The notes under the pieces: model-generated | Seen by the model: only the letters and a program-made list of their open reading frames with translations | Told to the model about the DNA's origin: nothing | Databases searched by the model: none | Source: Hypericibacter adhaerens | GTDB taxonomy: Bacteria; Pseudomonadota; Alphaproteobacteria; Dongiales; Dongiaceae | Direction: 5' to 3' | NCBI RefSeq assembly: GCF_008728835.1 | Contig: NZ_CP042582.1 | Coordinates: 868,001 to 932,000, forward strand | Length of the DNA: 64,000 nucleotides | Program-made: the position numbers and the translations under genes | In this document: piece by piece, positions 27,125-38,016 of the stretch | Layout of the letters: every line of letters starts with the position of its first letter | How positions within the stretch are numbered: position 1 is the stretch's first letter

Positions 27125-30100
27125 TTACGCGCTCTGACGCAATTCCGCCGCGCGCTGCAAGTCGACCGAGACCAGCTGCGACACCCCGCGCTCGGCCATG
27201 GTGACGCCGAAGAGCCGGTCCATCCGGGCCATCGTCAGCCGGTGGTGGGTGATGACGAGGAAGCGGGTCGTGGTGTTGCGGGCCAGCTCCTCCACCAGGT
27301 CGCAGAAGCGGTCCACATTGGCGTCGTCGAGCGGGGCGTCCACCTCGTCCAGCACGCAGATCGGCGCCGGATTGGTCAGGAACACGCCGAAGAGCAGCGC
27401 CAGCGCCGTCAGGGCCTGCTCGCCGCCCGAGAGCAGCGACATGACCTGGAGCTTCTTGCCGGGCGGGCTCGCCATGATCTCGAGCCCCGCCTCGAGCGGA
27501 TCCTCGGCCTCGGTCAGGGCCAGATGGGCGCGCCCGCCGCCGAAAAGCCGGGTGAAAAGCTGCTGGAAATGGCCGTTCACCACCTCGAAGGCGGCGAGCA
27601 GCCGCTCGCGGCCCTCGCGGTTGAGGCTGGCGATGCCCTGGCGCAGCCGGGCGATGGCGGAAACCAGGTCGTTGCGCTCGTTCTGCATCCCGCCGATCTG
27701 CTGCTCCAGCTCCTCGGCCTCGGCCTCGGCGCGCAGATTGACCGGCCCGATATTCTCGCGCTCGCGGGTCAGGCGCTGGATGCGGGCCTCGATGGACTCG
27801 CGGTCCGGCAGCTCCTCGCCGTCTTTCTGCTCGGCCAGCGCGAGGGCTTCCGACGGCGCCACCTCGAGCCGCTCCCGGGAGCGCTCGACCACCAGGGCCC
27901 CCGCCTGCTCGGCCTGGGCCACCAGCCCTTCGGCGCGCACCCGGTTCTCGCGGGCCTGGCCCAGCTCATGCTCGGCCACCTTCAGCGCGCGATCGAACTC
28001 GGCCAGCCGCGTTTCCGCTTCGGCCAGCCGGTCGGCCGCTTCCTGGCGCCTGGCGGTGGCGCCGTCGATCTCGTCCAGCAGGCGCTGGCGCTGCTCGGCC
28101 AGCTCGGCCGGCCGGCGGGCCAGCCGCTCGATCTCCTCGCCGATCTCGGCCAGGCGCTGTTGATAAGTTTCGAGCTGGCGCTGCGCCGCCTCGCTGCGCT
28201 GGGTCCAGGAATTGCGCTCGCGGGCGACCGAAGCCTGGCGCTCGGCTCGGATCGCCGCTTCGCGCTTGAGGCGCTCGACCGCGGCGCGGCGCTCGATCAG
28301 CTGGCCGCGTTCCTCGGCCAGCCGCGGCTTGAGCTCCGCCACCCGCTCGCGGGCACCGCCCAGATCGGGCAGGGCCGCGCGGTCGGCTTCGGCCTGCTGG
28401 CGCTGCGCGTCGGTCTCGGCACGCTCGCCCGCCACGTCCTCGGCGGTGCGCTTCAGGACGGTCAGCCGCGAAACCGCATCGGACAACCGCTGCTGCACCT
28501 GGGCCAGCGCCGAGCGGGCCTGATCGACCGCCTGGTAGGACTGGCGGCCGGCGTTGCGCGCCGCTTCGGCCTGCGCGTGGGCGGCGCTGCGCGCCTCGCT
28601 GGCCTGGGCCAGCGTTGCTTCGGCCCGGGTCAGCGTCTCGGTCGCGGATTCGAGCTCGCGCTTCACTTCGTTCAGGCGGTTGCGCTGGCGCAGGCGCACC
28701 GCGGCGGGGCTGGGCGCGCCGATCGCGACCGTGTAGCCGTCCCAGCGCCACATGGCGCCGTCCTTCGAGACCAGCCGCTGGCCCTGGCTGAGCTGGCTCG
28801 CGAGCGCGCGGACCTCGGCTTCGCTCCCGACCACGCCGATCTGATGCAGGCGGCGCAGCAGCACGGGCGAGCCGGTGACGAAGCGCGACAGCGGCTCGGC
28901 GCCCGCCGGCAGAAGCGGCGAATCGGAGGGATCGCCCGGCGATTGCCAGTGGACGGGGGCGGCCAGATCGGTCGAGGCGGTGAGATCGTCGCCCAGGGCG
29001 GCACCCAGCGCCGCCTCATAGCCGGGCTCGACCTGCAGCTTGTCGATCAAAGGCGGCTGGCTCGCCGATTCGGTGCCGGCGAAGAGCTCGCTCAAGGTCG
29101 AGACCTCGGCCGCGAGCTTGGCATGCGCGCTCTGCGCCGTCTGCTGGCCGGCCCGGGCCTCGGTCTCGGCGGCCTCGGCCGCGCTCAGGGCCTGCTCGGC
29201 CTCGCCGCGCCGCGCCTCGGCCGCGGCCAGCTCACCCTCGACCTCGGCCAGGCGGTGCTTGGCCGCCACCAGCTCCAGATCCTGCTCGGTCTCGGCGGTC
29301 AGGCGCTCGCGCTCGATCCGCGCGGATTCGGCGCGCTGGTCGAGACGGCGCAGCCGCTCCTCGAGCTCGGCCAGCCGGCGGGTCAGCGCCGCCTGGCGTG
29401 CCTCGCCTTCGGCGATCGATTGGGTGAGCTGCGCCAGCTCGGTCTCGGTGGTCTCGACCTGGGCCTGGCTTTCGTTGGCGAGCCGCCCGGCTTCGTCGAG
29501 CGCATCGCCTTCGCGGGCACCGGCCTCGGCGAGCTGGGTTTCCTCCTCGGCGAGCCGCGCCTGGGCCGCGGCGGCGTCTTCGAGCAACGCCCGCTCGCGG
29601 CCGATATCGCCTTCGACCTGCTGGCGCCGGCGCTCGGCCTCGGCCTGCTGCTGCTGGACACGCTGCTCTTCCTGCTCGAGGGCGCCGCGCGCCAGGGTCA
29701 AGCGCTGCAGCACGGCGGCCGCTTCGGCCTCGCCCTGGCGCAAGCCGGGCAGCAAGGAAGCGCCATCGGCCTGCTCGCGCGCGGCGACCGCGGCCGCTTC
29801 GGTGGCGCCGGCGACGGCGGACTCCGCTTCGGCCAGGGCCTGGCGCGCCGCCTCGACGCGGGCCTGGGCCTCGGTCCATTGCAGATGGATCAGCACCGCC
29901 TCGGCCTTGCGCAGCTGGTCGGCGATGGTGCGATAGCGCTGCGCCTGGCGGGCCTGCTTCTTCAGCGTCTGGAACTGCGCCTCGAGCGTGACGATCACGT
30001 CCTCGAGCCGCGCCAGATTGGCCTCAGCGGCGCGCAAGCGGAGCTCGGCCTCGTGGCGGCGGGAATGAAGGCCGGTGATGCCGGCGGCTTCCTCGAGCAG

Positions 30101-30589
30101 CGCGCGGCGCTCGGTCGGCTTGGCGCTGATGATGGCGCCGACGCGGCCCTGGCTCACCATCGCGGTCGAGTGGGCGCCGGTCGCGGCATCGGCGAAGAGG
30201 AGCTGCACGTCGCGCGCGCGCACTTCCGAGCCGTTGACGCGGTAATGCGAGCCCACGCCGCGATCGATGCGCCGGCTGATCTCGAGCGCCTCGGCGCCGT
30301 TGAACTGCGAGGGCACGTTGCGGTCGGCATTGTCGAGCGACAGCACGACCTCGGCGACATTGCGCGCCGGTCGGCCGGTATTGCCGGCGAAGATCACGTC
30401 GTCCATCTCCCCGCCGCGCATGCGCTTGGCGGAGGTCTCGCCCATCACCCAGCGCAGCGCCTCGACGAGGTTGGACTTGCCGCAGCCATTGGGGCCGACG
30501 ATGCCGGTCATGCCGGGCTCGATCGGCATCTCCGTGCTATCGACGAAGGACTTGAAGCCGACGAGCCTGAGTTTGGTGAAATGAACCAA
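27125..30589 (-). CDS. smc: Chromosome segregation ATPase SMC
   Basis: 1154 residues, normal size for bacterial SMC. Walker A GPNGCGKSN (32-40) is at the N-terminus; two long coiled-coil arms rich in Ala, Glu, Arg and Gln flank a hinge near residues 490-640; the C-terminal head has the LSGGEQALTALALLFG signature and Walker B VLDEVDAPLDDANV. SMC works with ScpA/ScpB to compact and segregate the chromosome by loop extrusion. The 73-bp gap to the upstream dsbA-like gene on the same strand suggests co-transcription, a gene order shared by many alphaproteobacteria. Confidence 0.96.
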   Translation of the reverse strand: MVHFTKLRLVGFKSFVDSTEMPIEPGMTGIVGPNGCGKSNLVEALRWVMGETSAKRMRGGEMDDVIFAGNTGRPARNVAEVVLSLDNADRNVPSQFNGAEALEISRRIDRGVGSHYRVNGSEVRARDVQLLFADAATGAHSTAMVSQGRVGAIISAKPTERRALLEEAAGITGLHSRRHEAELRLRAAEANLARLEDVIVTLEAQFQTLKKQARQAQRYRTIADQLRKAEAVLIHLQWTEAQARVEAARQALAEAESAVAGATEAAAVAAREQADGASLLPGLRQGEAEAAAVLQRLTLARGALEQEEQRVQQQQAEAERRRQQVEGDIGRERALLEDAAAAQARLAEEETQLAEAGAREGDALDEAGRLANESQAQVETTETELAQLTQSIAEGEARQAALTRRLAELEERLRRLDQRAESARIERERLTAETEQDLELVAAKHRLAEVEGELAAAEARRGEAEQALSAAEAAETEARAGQQTAQSAHAKLAAEVSTLSELFAGTESASQPPLIDKLQVEPGYEAALGAALGDDLTASTDLAAPVHWQSPGDPSDSPLLPAGAEPLSRFVTGSPVLLRRLHQIGVVGSEAEVRALASQLSQGQRLVSKDGAMWRWDGYTVAIGAPSPAAVRLRQRNRLNEVKRELESATETLTRAEATLAQASEARSAAHAQAEAARNAGRQSYQAVDQARSALAQVQQRLSDAVSRLTVLKRTAEDVAGERAETDAQRQQAEADRAALPDLGGARERVAELKPRLAEERGQLIERRAAVERLKREAAIRAERQASVARERNSWTQRSEAAQRQLETYQQRLAEIGEEIERLARRPAELAEQRQRLLDEIDGATARRQEAADRLAEAETRLAEFDRALKVAEHELGQARENRVRAEGLVAQAEQAGALVVERSRERLEVAPSEALALAEQKDGEELPDRESIEARIQRLTRERENIGPVNLRAEAEAEELEQQIGGMQNERNDLVSAIARLRQGIASLNREGRERLLAAFEVVNGHFQQLFTRLFGGGRAHLALTEAEDPLEAGLEIMASPPGKKLQVMSLLSGGEQALTALALLFGVFLTNPAPICVLDEVDAPLDDANVDRFCDLVEELARNTTTRFLVITHHRLTMARMDRLFGVTMAERGVSQLVSVDLQRAAELRQSA

Positions 30590-30661
30590 GCCGAACTCCG
30601 GGAAATCAATCGAGCGGATGCGGGAGGGATCGCGCGGACCGAGGCGCGAGGACGACCGTCA

Positions 30662-31336
30662 TCAGGGCTGCAGCTCCTTGAATACCTTCTCGAAGTCCTC
30701 GAACGGCACGGCGCCCTGGATCTTGCGGCCATTGACGAAGAAGGTCGGGGTCGATTCGACGCCGAACTTGTCCTGGCCCTCCTGGGCGCGCGCGATGATG
30801 CGATCAGAGATCGCCTTGTCGTCGAGGCATTGCTGGAACTTGGTCTGGTCGATCCCGGCGCCGGCCGCGATCTTGGCCAGCCCTTCGACCGGCTTGTCGC
30901 CATGGGCCCAGTCGCCCTGCTCCTTGAAGAGCAGCGACACCATCGGGAAGAAGGTCACGGGCGAGACGCATTCGGCGAGCTCGGCGGCCTTGAGCGCGGC
31001 CTGATCGAGCGGATAGCTGCGGAACACCAGCCTCACCTTGCCGGTGTCGACATAGGCGCTCTTGATCTGCGGCAGGATGTCGTTGTGGAAATGGGCGCAG
31101 TGCGGGCAGGTGAGGGAGGCATACTCGATCATGGTGATCGGCGCGTCCTTCGAACCCAGCACATGGTCGTCGTCATAGAGCGGCATGTCCGCCGTGGCGG
31201 CGGCGGTGGCAGCGGCGGCGCTCGGATCGGCCGCGGCGGCGGGCGCCGCCTTCTGGCGATCCAGATACTCGTAGATGCCGACTCCGGCGACGGCGATCAC
31301 GACAACAATAAGCGCGGCAATCCCGTATTTGCGCAA
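30662..31336 (-). CDS. DsbA-family thiol:disulfide oxidoreductase
   Basis: 224 residues. An N-terminal signal or anchor helix (residues 4-22, YGIAALIVVVIAVAGVGIY) is followed by an Ala-rich linker and a thioredoxin-like domain with active site C77-P-H-C80 (LTCPHCAHFH) and the DsbA helical insertion. The C-terminal TPTFFVNGRKI contains the cis-proline loop. It is expected in the periplasm, membrane-tethered, where it would oxidise or isomerise cysteine pairs. Upstream of smc on the same strand. Confidence 0.9.
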   Translation of the reverse strand: MRKYGIAALIVVVIAVAGVGIYEYLDRQKAAPAAAADPSAAAATAAATADMPLYDDDHVLGSKDAPITMIEYASLTCPHCAHFHNDILPQIKSAYVDTGKVRLVFRSYPLDQAALKAAELAECVSPVTFFPMVSLLFKEQGDWAHGDKPVEGLAKIAAGAGIDQTKFQQCLDDKAISDRIIARAQEGQDKFGVESTPTFFVNGRKIQGAVPFEDFEKVFKELQP

Positions 31337-31740
31337 TTCCCTGGTCCTTCCTGCGGGGCCTTGTTGCTCTCGACCCTTGGCGGGCGGCCCTTTGTCATCG
31401 GCCCGTCATCATGACCGGCCGCGGCCAAGTTAGACCGAAGCCGTTCGGGCGCTCAAGCGAACGTCCCTGTGGAAAGAAGGCATGAGCGGCGGCCATGGCG
31501 CGGGCCGCGTTAGATGGCAGGATTCTCGTGGCCGCGCAATCCCTTCGCGAGACTGTGACAAGGCGCGGCAATCGGCGCCGGAGGGCGGGTTATTTCCCGG
31601 GCGCGCGCTCGCAGCGCCTGATTCGGCATTCAACCGTGCGCGATCAGGAGAGACTCGGGAGGCTGCCACCATAGCTCGGGCTCGCGACGGTATCGCGCCG
31701 GCCCCGATGACAAGTTTCCTCTCGTTTCGATGAAAGCCGT
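31337..31740. other. 404-bp intergenic stretch without a convincing gene
   Basis: Between the start of the dsbA-like gene and the stop of the DUF721 gene. Open frames here run on from, or lie antisense to, neighbours and show no recognisable protein. Three GANTC sites fall in it (GATTC near 31521, GATTC near 31620, GACTC near 31644). I see no tRNA, riboswitch or terminator; it presumably holds the promoter of the dsbA-smc unit, which I could not pinpoint. Confidence 0.5.
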
Positions 31741-32280
31741 TCAGCGGCCTGCCGGCTTCTTGGCTTCGCGGGCCAGCGTGGCGCCGAGTCGAGCGAGCGA
31801 CTGGCGCAGCGCCTCGTCGGCGATGCCCTCGACGCTGCGGTCGATGGCGGCCGATTCGGCCGGCGCCAGCGGCGCGGTCGACGGCTCGGCGAGACGCCGT
31901 CGACGGGCAAGCTGCGGCAACGGCCCTCGCTCCAGCCTCAGCCGCGCCACGGCGCCATAGCCCAGATAGGCGTTGATCCGCTCGATCAGCTGCGGCTCCA
32001 GATGCTGCAGCTCGAGCGCAATGGCGCCGGCGACCCGCAGATGCAGCGTTCCGTCGCGCCGCTCGCGGCCGGCGAAAGCGAGCTTGAGCGGCAGGGTGGA
32101 GCGGGCAAGCTGCTCGCCCACGATCGCGGTCCAATCGGTCACCAGCCCGCCTTCCGCGAGCCCCCGCTTGCCCAAGGCCTTGCCGGCGATTCCCGGCAGC
32201 GACGCGGCCAGCGCCTGCATCCGCCCCTTGCGCGGCGCCTCTTCGGCAACGGACTTGTCGGCGTCGGGTTTATCGGCCAT
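31741..32280 (-). CDS. DUF721 (DciA-like) protein
   Basis: 179 residues from ATG 32280 (an earlier in-frame ATG at 32307 would add nine residues). The conserved DUF721 core is GLVTDWTAIVGEQLARSTLPLKLAF followed by DGTLHLRVAGAIALELQHLEPQLIERINAYLGYGAVARLRL (given as blocks). DUF721 proteins include DciA, which helps load the replicative helicase DnaB in bacteria without DnaC or DnaI. Alphaproteobacterial members have poorly known C-terminal extensions. Divergent from mutY by 81 bp. Confidence 0.82.
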   Translation of the reverse strand: MADKPDADKSVAEEAPRKGRMQALAASLPGIAGKALGKRGLAEGGLVTDWTAIVGEQLARSTLPLKLAFAGRERRDGTLHLRVAGAIALELQHLEPQLIERINAYLGYGAVARLRLERGPLPQLARRRRLAEPSTAPLAPAESAAIDRSVEGIADEALRQSLARLGATLAREAKKPAGR

Positions 32281-32361
32281 GGCGCCTGCTCTTGGGGAAT
32301 GCGGCAAGGAACAGGCCCGCTCTTGCGCGATACCCGACCCGGTCCCAGTCTAGCCTCCGCC

Positions 32362-33516
32362 ATGCCCCGCGACCATGCTCCCTCACGCTCCGCGGCCGAT
32401 GCCGGTGACGCGCGCACCCGCCAGACGGCGCCGGCGCTCCTCGCCTGGTACGACCGTCATCGCCGCGACCTGCCCTGGCGGGCGCGGCCGGGGGAGCGGC
32501 CCGATCCGTACCATGTCTGGCTCAGCGAGATCATGCTGCAGCAGACCACGGTCGCGACGGTCGGGCCTTATTACGCGCGGTTCCTGCAACGCTGGCCGAC
32601 GGTCGCGGCGCTGGCGGCGGCCGATCTCGACGCGGTGCTGCATGCCTGGCAAGGGCTGGGTTATTACGCGCGGGCGCGCAATCTCCATCGCTGCGCGAAG
32701 GCGGTCGCGGGCGAGCATGGCGGCCGTTTCCCCGAGACCGAGGAAGGATTGCTGACGCTGCCCGGAATCGGCGGCTATACGGCGGCGGCGGTGGCGGCGA
32801 TCGCCTTCGGCGCCAAGGCCACGCCGGTGGACGGCAATATCGAGCGGGTGGTGGCGCGGCTCTTCGCGCTCGAGACGCCCTTGCCCGCTTCCAAGCCCGA
32901 ATTGCGGCGGCTGGCGGGCCTCCTCACGCCCGAGACCCGGGCCGGCGATTTCGCGCAAGCGATGATGGATCTGGGCGCCACCCTCTGCCGGCCCAAGGCG
33001 CCGCTCTGCCTCGCCTGCCCGTTGACCGCGTTCTGCGCGGCACGCGCGGCCGGCATCGCCGAGACCCTGCCGCGCCGCAGCCCGAAACGGGCCCGGCCGC
33101 AGAAACACGGCGTGGTGTTCTGGATCCGGTGTCCCGACGGCGCCGTGCTGCTGCGCCGGCGCGCGGAGGAGGGGCTGCTGGGCGGGCTGATGGAATTCCC
33201 CTCGACCGATTGGCGCGAGGAAAGCTGGAGCGTTTCCGCTGCCATCAAGGCGGCACCGGTCAAGGCCGACTGGCAGGCGCTGCCGGGCGTGGTCGAGCAT
33301 GGCTTCACCCATTTCGACATCGATCTGACGTTGCTGACGGGCGAGGTGCCGGCGCGCACGAAGCTCGAGGGCGTCTGGGTGAAACCTGAGGATTTCGCCG
33401 GCCAGGCGCTGCCGACCCTGATGAAGAAGGTCGCGCGTCACGCGTTGGCGGCCCTGCAGGACGCGCCGGCCGCGCCGCCTGAGACGGGCCGCAGAAAGAA
33501 AAAGGCCTCATCCTGA
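32362..33516 (+). CDS. mutY: Adenine DNA glycosylase
   Basis: 384 residues. Removes adenine mispaired with 8-oxoguanine in base excision repair. E56 (SEIMLQQTTV), the HhH motif LPGIGGYTAAAV and catalytic D157 (PVDGNIERV) are present. The [4Fe-4S] ligands are C209-x6-C216-x2-C219-x5-C225. The C-terminal NUDIX-like domain (EEGLLGGLMEFPS, EHGFTHFDIDL) reads the 8-oxoG strand. The start at ATG 32362 fits the family N-terminus; the longer open frame upstream overlaps the DUF721 gene and is not coding. Confidence 0.95.
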   Translation: MPRDHAPSRSAADAGDARTRQTAPALLAWYDRHRRDLPWRARPGERPDPYHVWLSEIMLQQTTVATVGPYYARFLQRWPTVAALAAADLDAVLHAWQGLGYYARARNLHRCAKAVAGEHGGRFPETEEGLLTLPGIGGYTAAAVAAIAFGAKATPVDGNIERVVARLFALETPLPASKPELRRLAGLLTPETRAGDFAQAMMDLGATLCRPKAPLCLACPLTAFCAARAAGIAETLPRRSPKRARPQKHGVVFWIRCPDGAVLLRRRAEEGLLGGLMEFPSTDWREESWSVSAAIKAAPVKADWQALPGVVEHGFTHFDIDLTLLTGEVPARTKLEGVWVKPEDFAGQALPTLMKKVARHALAALQDAPAAPPETGRRKKKASS

Positions 33517-33536
33517 CCTGTCGGCAGGATGAGGCC
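33504..33536 (+). terminator. Terminator hairpin overlapping the mutY stop codon
   Basis: A perfect 12-bp stem GGCCTCATCCTG (33504-33515) and CAGGATGAGGCC (33525-33536) with a 9-nt loop. The mutY TGA (33514-33516) lies at the end of the left arm. There is an A-rich stretch before and no long T-run after, so it may work better in the leftward direction (ccrM transcripts) or through Rho. Confidence 0.7.
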
Positions 33537-33654
33537 CCGAGTTAACACCCCTAGTCACTTTTTACAGTCCTAGACTTAGTCCTTCGCCGCTTTGGCGGGG
33601 CGGCGATCCTGCCGGACGGGAGGGCGTTGGCGCAGCACCTCCCGCCGGATCAGC

Positions 33655-34892
<1,238 letters not shown>

Positions 34893-34894
<2 letters not shown>

Positions 34895-35510
34895 AATCGG
34901 TTAAAAGAGAAAGCTGAGAAATTGGACTAAAGCTGCGACGATGCTCGGGGGTAGCCCCAAGATGTAGTAGGGCGGCCCGATGCTCCGGGGTGCCGTAGCC
35001 CGCATTGTGGGACCAGCCGTAGCCCGGATAGCGCTGGTCGAGCTCGGTCATGTGCCGGTCGCGGGCGACCTTGGCCAGGATCGAGGCGGCGGCGATGGAG
35101 AGCGAAAGCCCGTCGCCGCCGACCACGGCGCGGGCCGGGCAGGCGAGCTGGCGGGGCAGCTTGTCGCCGTCGACCAGCGCGAAGGCGGGCGCCACCGCCA
35201 GCGCCGTGACCGCGCGCGTCATGGCGAGGAGGCTCGCCTGCAGGATGTTGAAGCGGTCGATCTCCTCGACGCTGGCCTGGGCGATCGCGGTCACGGCGTT
35301 GGCGAGAATCCAGACCGACAGCTCCTCGCGCGTCTCGGCCGTCAGCTTCTTCGAATCGTCGATGGCCCGCGCGATCTTCCGCGGCGTGCGATCCATGTCG
35401 AGAATGACGGCGGCCGCGTAGACCGGACCCGCCAGCGGCCCGCGTCCTGCCTCGTCGATGCCGGCGACCGGCGACAGGGCCGCCTCGCGCTCCAGCTTGA
35501 AATTGGGCAT
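34893..35510 (-). CDS. rnhB: Ribonuclease HII
   Basis: 205 residues. Removes RNA primers and single ribonucleotides from DNA. The signature [19 protein letters not shown] carries catalytic D19 and E20, with further acidic residues in ALVDGDKLP and in the C-terminal half. Blocks [15 protein letters not shown] and [17 protein letters not shown] are diagnostic. Upstream neighbour of ccrM, a conserved alphaproteobacterial pair. Confidence 0.95.
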
Positions 35511-35560
35511 CGCTCTCGAATCGCTCCCCGGTGACCGATTGCGGGTGCCAGAATGTCGCC

Positions 35561-36124
35561 ATGAGCGAGGACGCGCAACGGGATCGGTTTCTCAATCTCG
35601 TCAGGGCGGACGAGGCCGCGATGGCGGCGCTCCGGCTCGCGCGCTCGCTCGACCTGCCGGACTGGGCGATCGGCGCCGGTTTCCTGCGCAACCGGCTGTG
35701 GGATGCGCTGACGGGCGAACGCACCGGCTCGGCCGCCGACGATGTGGACCTGCTCTATTTCGATCCCGGCGATCCGGAAGGCCGGCGCGAACCCGAGATC
35801 GAAGCGCGGCTGACGGCGGCGCGCCCCGACCTCGTCTGGCAGGCCCGCAACCAGGCCCGCATGCATCTGAAGAACGGCGATCCGCCCTACGCCGATACGG
35901 TCGACGCCATCGGCCATTGGCTCGAGACCTGTACGGCCGTCGCGGTGCGGCTCGAGGGCGACGACGGCCTGACCCTGCTGGCGCCTTTCGGGCTCGAGGA
36001 TCTCTTCGGCCTGATCTGCCGTCCGACGCCGGCGGGCTTGCGGCGCCTGCCGGCCTACCTTGCGCGCATGAAGAGCAAGGGCTGGGACCGCCGCTGGAAG
36101 GCTTGCCGCGTGCTGGAGGGCTGA
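35561..36124 (+). CDS. Nucleotidyltransferase-fold family protein (DUF925)
   Basis: 187 residues from ATG 35561 (an earlier GTG at 35531 is possible but lacks a ribosome site). Blocks are [29 protein letters not shown] (two acids spaced as in polymerase-beta-type nucleotidyltransferases) and [16 protein letters not shown]. It belongs to the family once called DUF925, predicted nucleotidyltransferases of unknown target. It is divergent from rnhB by 50 bp and ends 26 bp from the convergent antiporter stop. Confidence 0.75.
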   Translation: MSEDAQRDRFLNLVRADEAAMAALRLARSLDLPDWAIGAGFLRNRLWDALTGERTGSAADDVDLLYFDPGDPEGRREPEIEARLTAARPDLVWQARNQARMHLKNGDPPYADTVDAIGHWLETCTAVAVRLEGDDGLTLLAPFGLEDLFGLICRPTPAGLRRLPAYLARMKSKGWDRRWKACRVLEG

Positions 36125-36149
36125 CCGGCGTTCCGGCCTCGATCCTCCG

Positions 36150-37859
36150 TCACATCACCGGCGTCACCGTCAGCTCGGGCGGGCCCGGCGGGGATTGCAG
36201 CGGCAGCACCGCCGCCAGCATGCCCTGGGCGATCTCGCGCTCGCCCATGATGATCAGGTCGGCGCCATGCTTCTGCAGATGCTCGACCTCGGCATCGGAA
36301 TGGGCGCGGGCGATGATCTTGAGGTGGGGATTGGCGCCGCGTGCCTGGGCCACGATCTGACCGGCCTCGAAGGCCTGCGGAATCGCCACGAACAGGACGC
36401 GGGCCTGAGCCGGATTGGCGGCATTCAGGAGCTCGGGATCGGCGGCATTGCCGAGGATCGTCTCGGCGCCATGCTGGCGCGCCGCTTCGGCCAGTTCCGG
36501 GATTTCCTCGAGAACCAGAAACGGCCAGCCGGCCTGGCCGAGGCCCGCGCCCACCAGGCTGCCGACGCGGCCATAGCCGATCACGATGGCGTGGCCGGTG
36601 AGCGCGGTGACGGGAACGGGTTCCCGCGTTCCGCCGTCGCTGCCTTCCTCGCCTTCGGCCCGATGCGGCGAGATCCGTTCCATCAGCCAGAAGGCCAGCG
36701 GGTTGAGCAGGATCGTGATGATCGCCCCGGCGAGAATGAGATCGCGGCCCTCCTCGGTGAGGAGCCCCAGCGTCACGCCCAGCCCGGCGAGGATGAAGGA
36801 GAACTCGCCGATCTGCGCCAGGCTGGCCGAGATGGTGAGGGCGGTCGAGCGCGGATGGCCGAACAGCCGGACGATGAGATAGGCGGCGGTCGATTTGCCG
36901 ATCAGGATGATGGCGATCGTGGCCAGCAGCACCAGCGGCGCGTCGATCACGATCTTCGGATCGAACAGCATGCCGACCGAGACGAAGAAGAGGACGGCGA
37001 AGGCGTCGCGCAGCGGCAGGGTCTCGTTGGTCGCCTGCCGGCTGAGCTCGGATTCCGCGAGGATCATGCCGGCGAAGAAGGCGCCCAGCGCGAAGGAAAC
37101 GTCGAAGAGCGTGGTGGCGCCATAAGCGGTGCCGAGCGCCACGGCGAGGACGGCCAGCCGGAACAGCTCGCGCGATCCGGTATGGGCGATGTAATGCAGG
37201 ATCCAGGGGATCACGCGCCGCCCGACGACCAGCATCAGGGCGATGAAGGCCGCGACCTTGCCGAGCGCGATGCCCAGCACCTTCAGGATCTCGATGGGAT
37301 CGGCGCCGCCTGCCGGCGCACCGCCATTGCCGCCCACCGCATCGGCCAGCGCCGGCAGCAGCACCAGCGCGGCCACCATCGCGATATCCTCGACGATGAG
37401 CCAGCCGACGGCGATCTTGCCGCGCTCGGTCTCGAGCAGTCGGCGTTCCTGGAGGGCGCGGAGCAGCACCACGGTGCTCGCGACCGAGAGCGCCAGGCCG
37501 AAGACAAAGCCCTGCGCCCAGGGCCAGCTGAGCAGCAGCGCCAGCCCCATTCCCATGAGGGTGGCGACGGCGATCTGGACGATGGCGCCGGGGATCGCGA
37601 TCGCCCGGACCGACAGCAGATCCTTGAGCGAGAAATGCAGCCCCACGCCGAACATCAGCAGGATGACGCCGATCTCGGCCAGCTCGTTGGCGAGCCCCTG
37701 ATCGGCGATGAAGCCCGGCGTGTGGGGGCCGGCGATGACGCCCGCCAGCAGATAGCCCACCAGGGGCGAGATCCGCAGGCGCTGGGCGACGGCGCCCAGG
37801 ATGAAGGCCAGGACCAGGCCGATGACGATGGTGGCGATGAGGGGCGTGTGATGGGGCAT
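36150..37859 (-). CDS. Kef/YbaL-type cation:proton antiporter with RCK domain
   Basis: 569 residues from ATG 37859. The first 385 residues form a CPA2-type membrane domain of about 12 helices (VGYLLAGVIAGPHTPGF, GVGLHFSLKDL, GAFFAGMILAESE). The C-terminal TrkA-N/RCK domain starts at HAIVIGYGRVGSLVGAGLG and binds a nucleotide through G-x-G-x-x-G. Proteins of this type exchange K+ or Na+ for protons at the inner membrane; YbaL is the closest named relative by layout. Single gene, convergent with the nucleotidyltransferase gene. Confidence 0.9.
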   Translation of the reverse strand: MPHHTPLIATIVIGLVLAFILGAVAQRLRISPLVGYLLAGVIAGPHTPGFIADQGLANELAEIGVILLMFGVGLHFSLKDLLSVRAIAIPGAIVQIAVATLMGMGLALLLSWPWAQGFVFGLALSVASTVVLLRALQERRLLETERGKIAVGWLIVEDIAMVAALVLLPALADAVGGNGGAPAGGADPIEILKVLGIALGKVAAFIALMLVVGRRVIPWILHYIAHTGSRELFRLAVLAVALGTAYGATTLFDVSFALGAFFAGMILAESELSRQATNETLPLRDAFAVLFFVSVGMLFDPKIVIDAPLVLLATIAIILIGKSTAAYLIVRLFGHPRSTALTISASLAQIGEFSFILAGLGVTLGLLTEEGRDLILAGAIITILLNPLAFWLMERISPHRAEGEEGSDGGTREPVPVTALTGHAIVIGYGRVGSLVGAGLGQAGWPFLVLEEIPELAEAARQHGAETILGNAADPELLNAANPAQARVLFVAIPQAFEAGQIVAQARGANPHLKIIARAHSDAEVEHLQKHGADLIIMGEREIAQGMLAAVLPLQSPPGPPELTVTPVM

Positions 37860-38016
37860 CGGGCTCCTTGGCGGGGTCCGGTGGAGGAACGCCCATGATT
37901 GTCCGCAATCGCGAGCCCCAGCCGCAACCTTCAATCGTCGGGCCGCCCGATCTTATTGATGCCGCAATGCCGATTTTCCTCGGTCCCCGTCAGAAAACGG
38001 ACACCGCCGGCGCCCG

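Noticed and set aside
26954-31414. A 1486-codon open frame on the plus strand
   Set aside because: It is the antisense shadow of smc, atpI and the dsbA-like gene. The Leu/Gly/Arg-rich product has no domain, while the opposite strand encodes clear SMC motifs.
31430-32134. Minus-strand open frame across the 31337-31740 gap
   Set aside because: It runs into the DUF721 gene in another frame, is Arg/Ala-rich low complexity and has no ribosome site.
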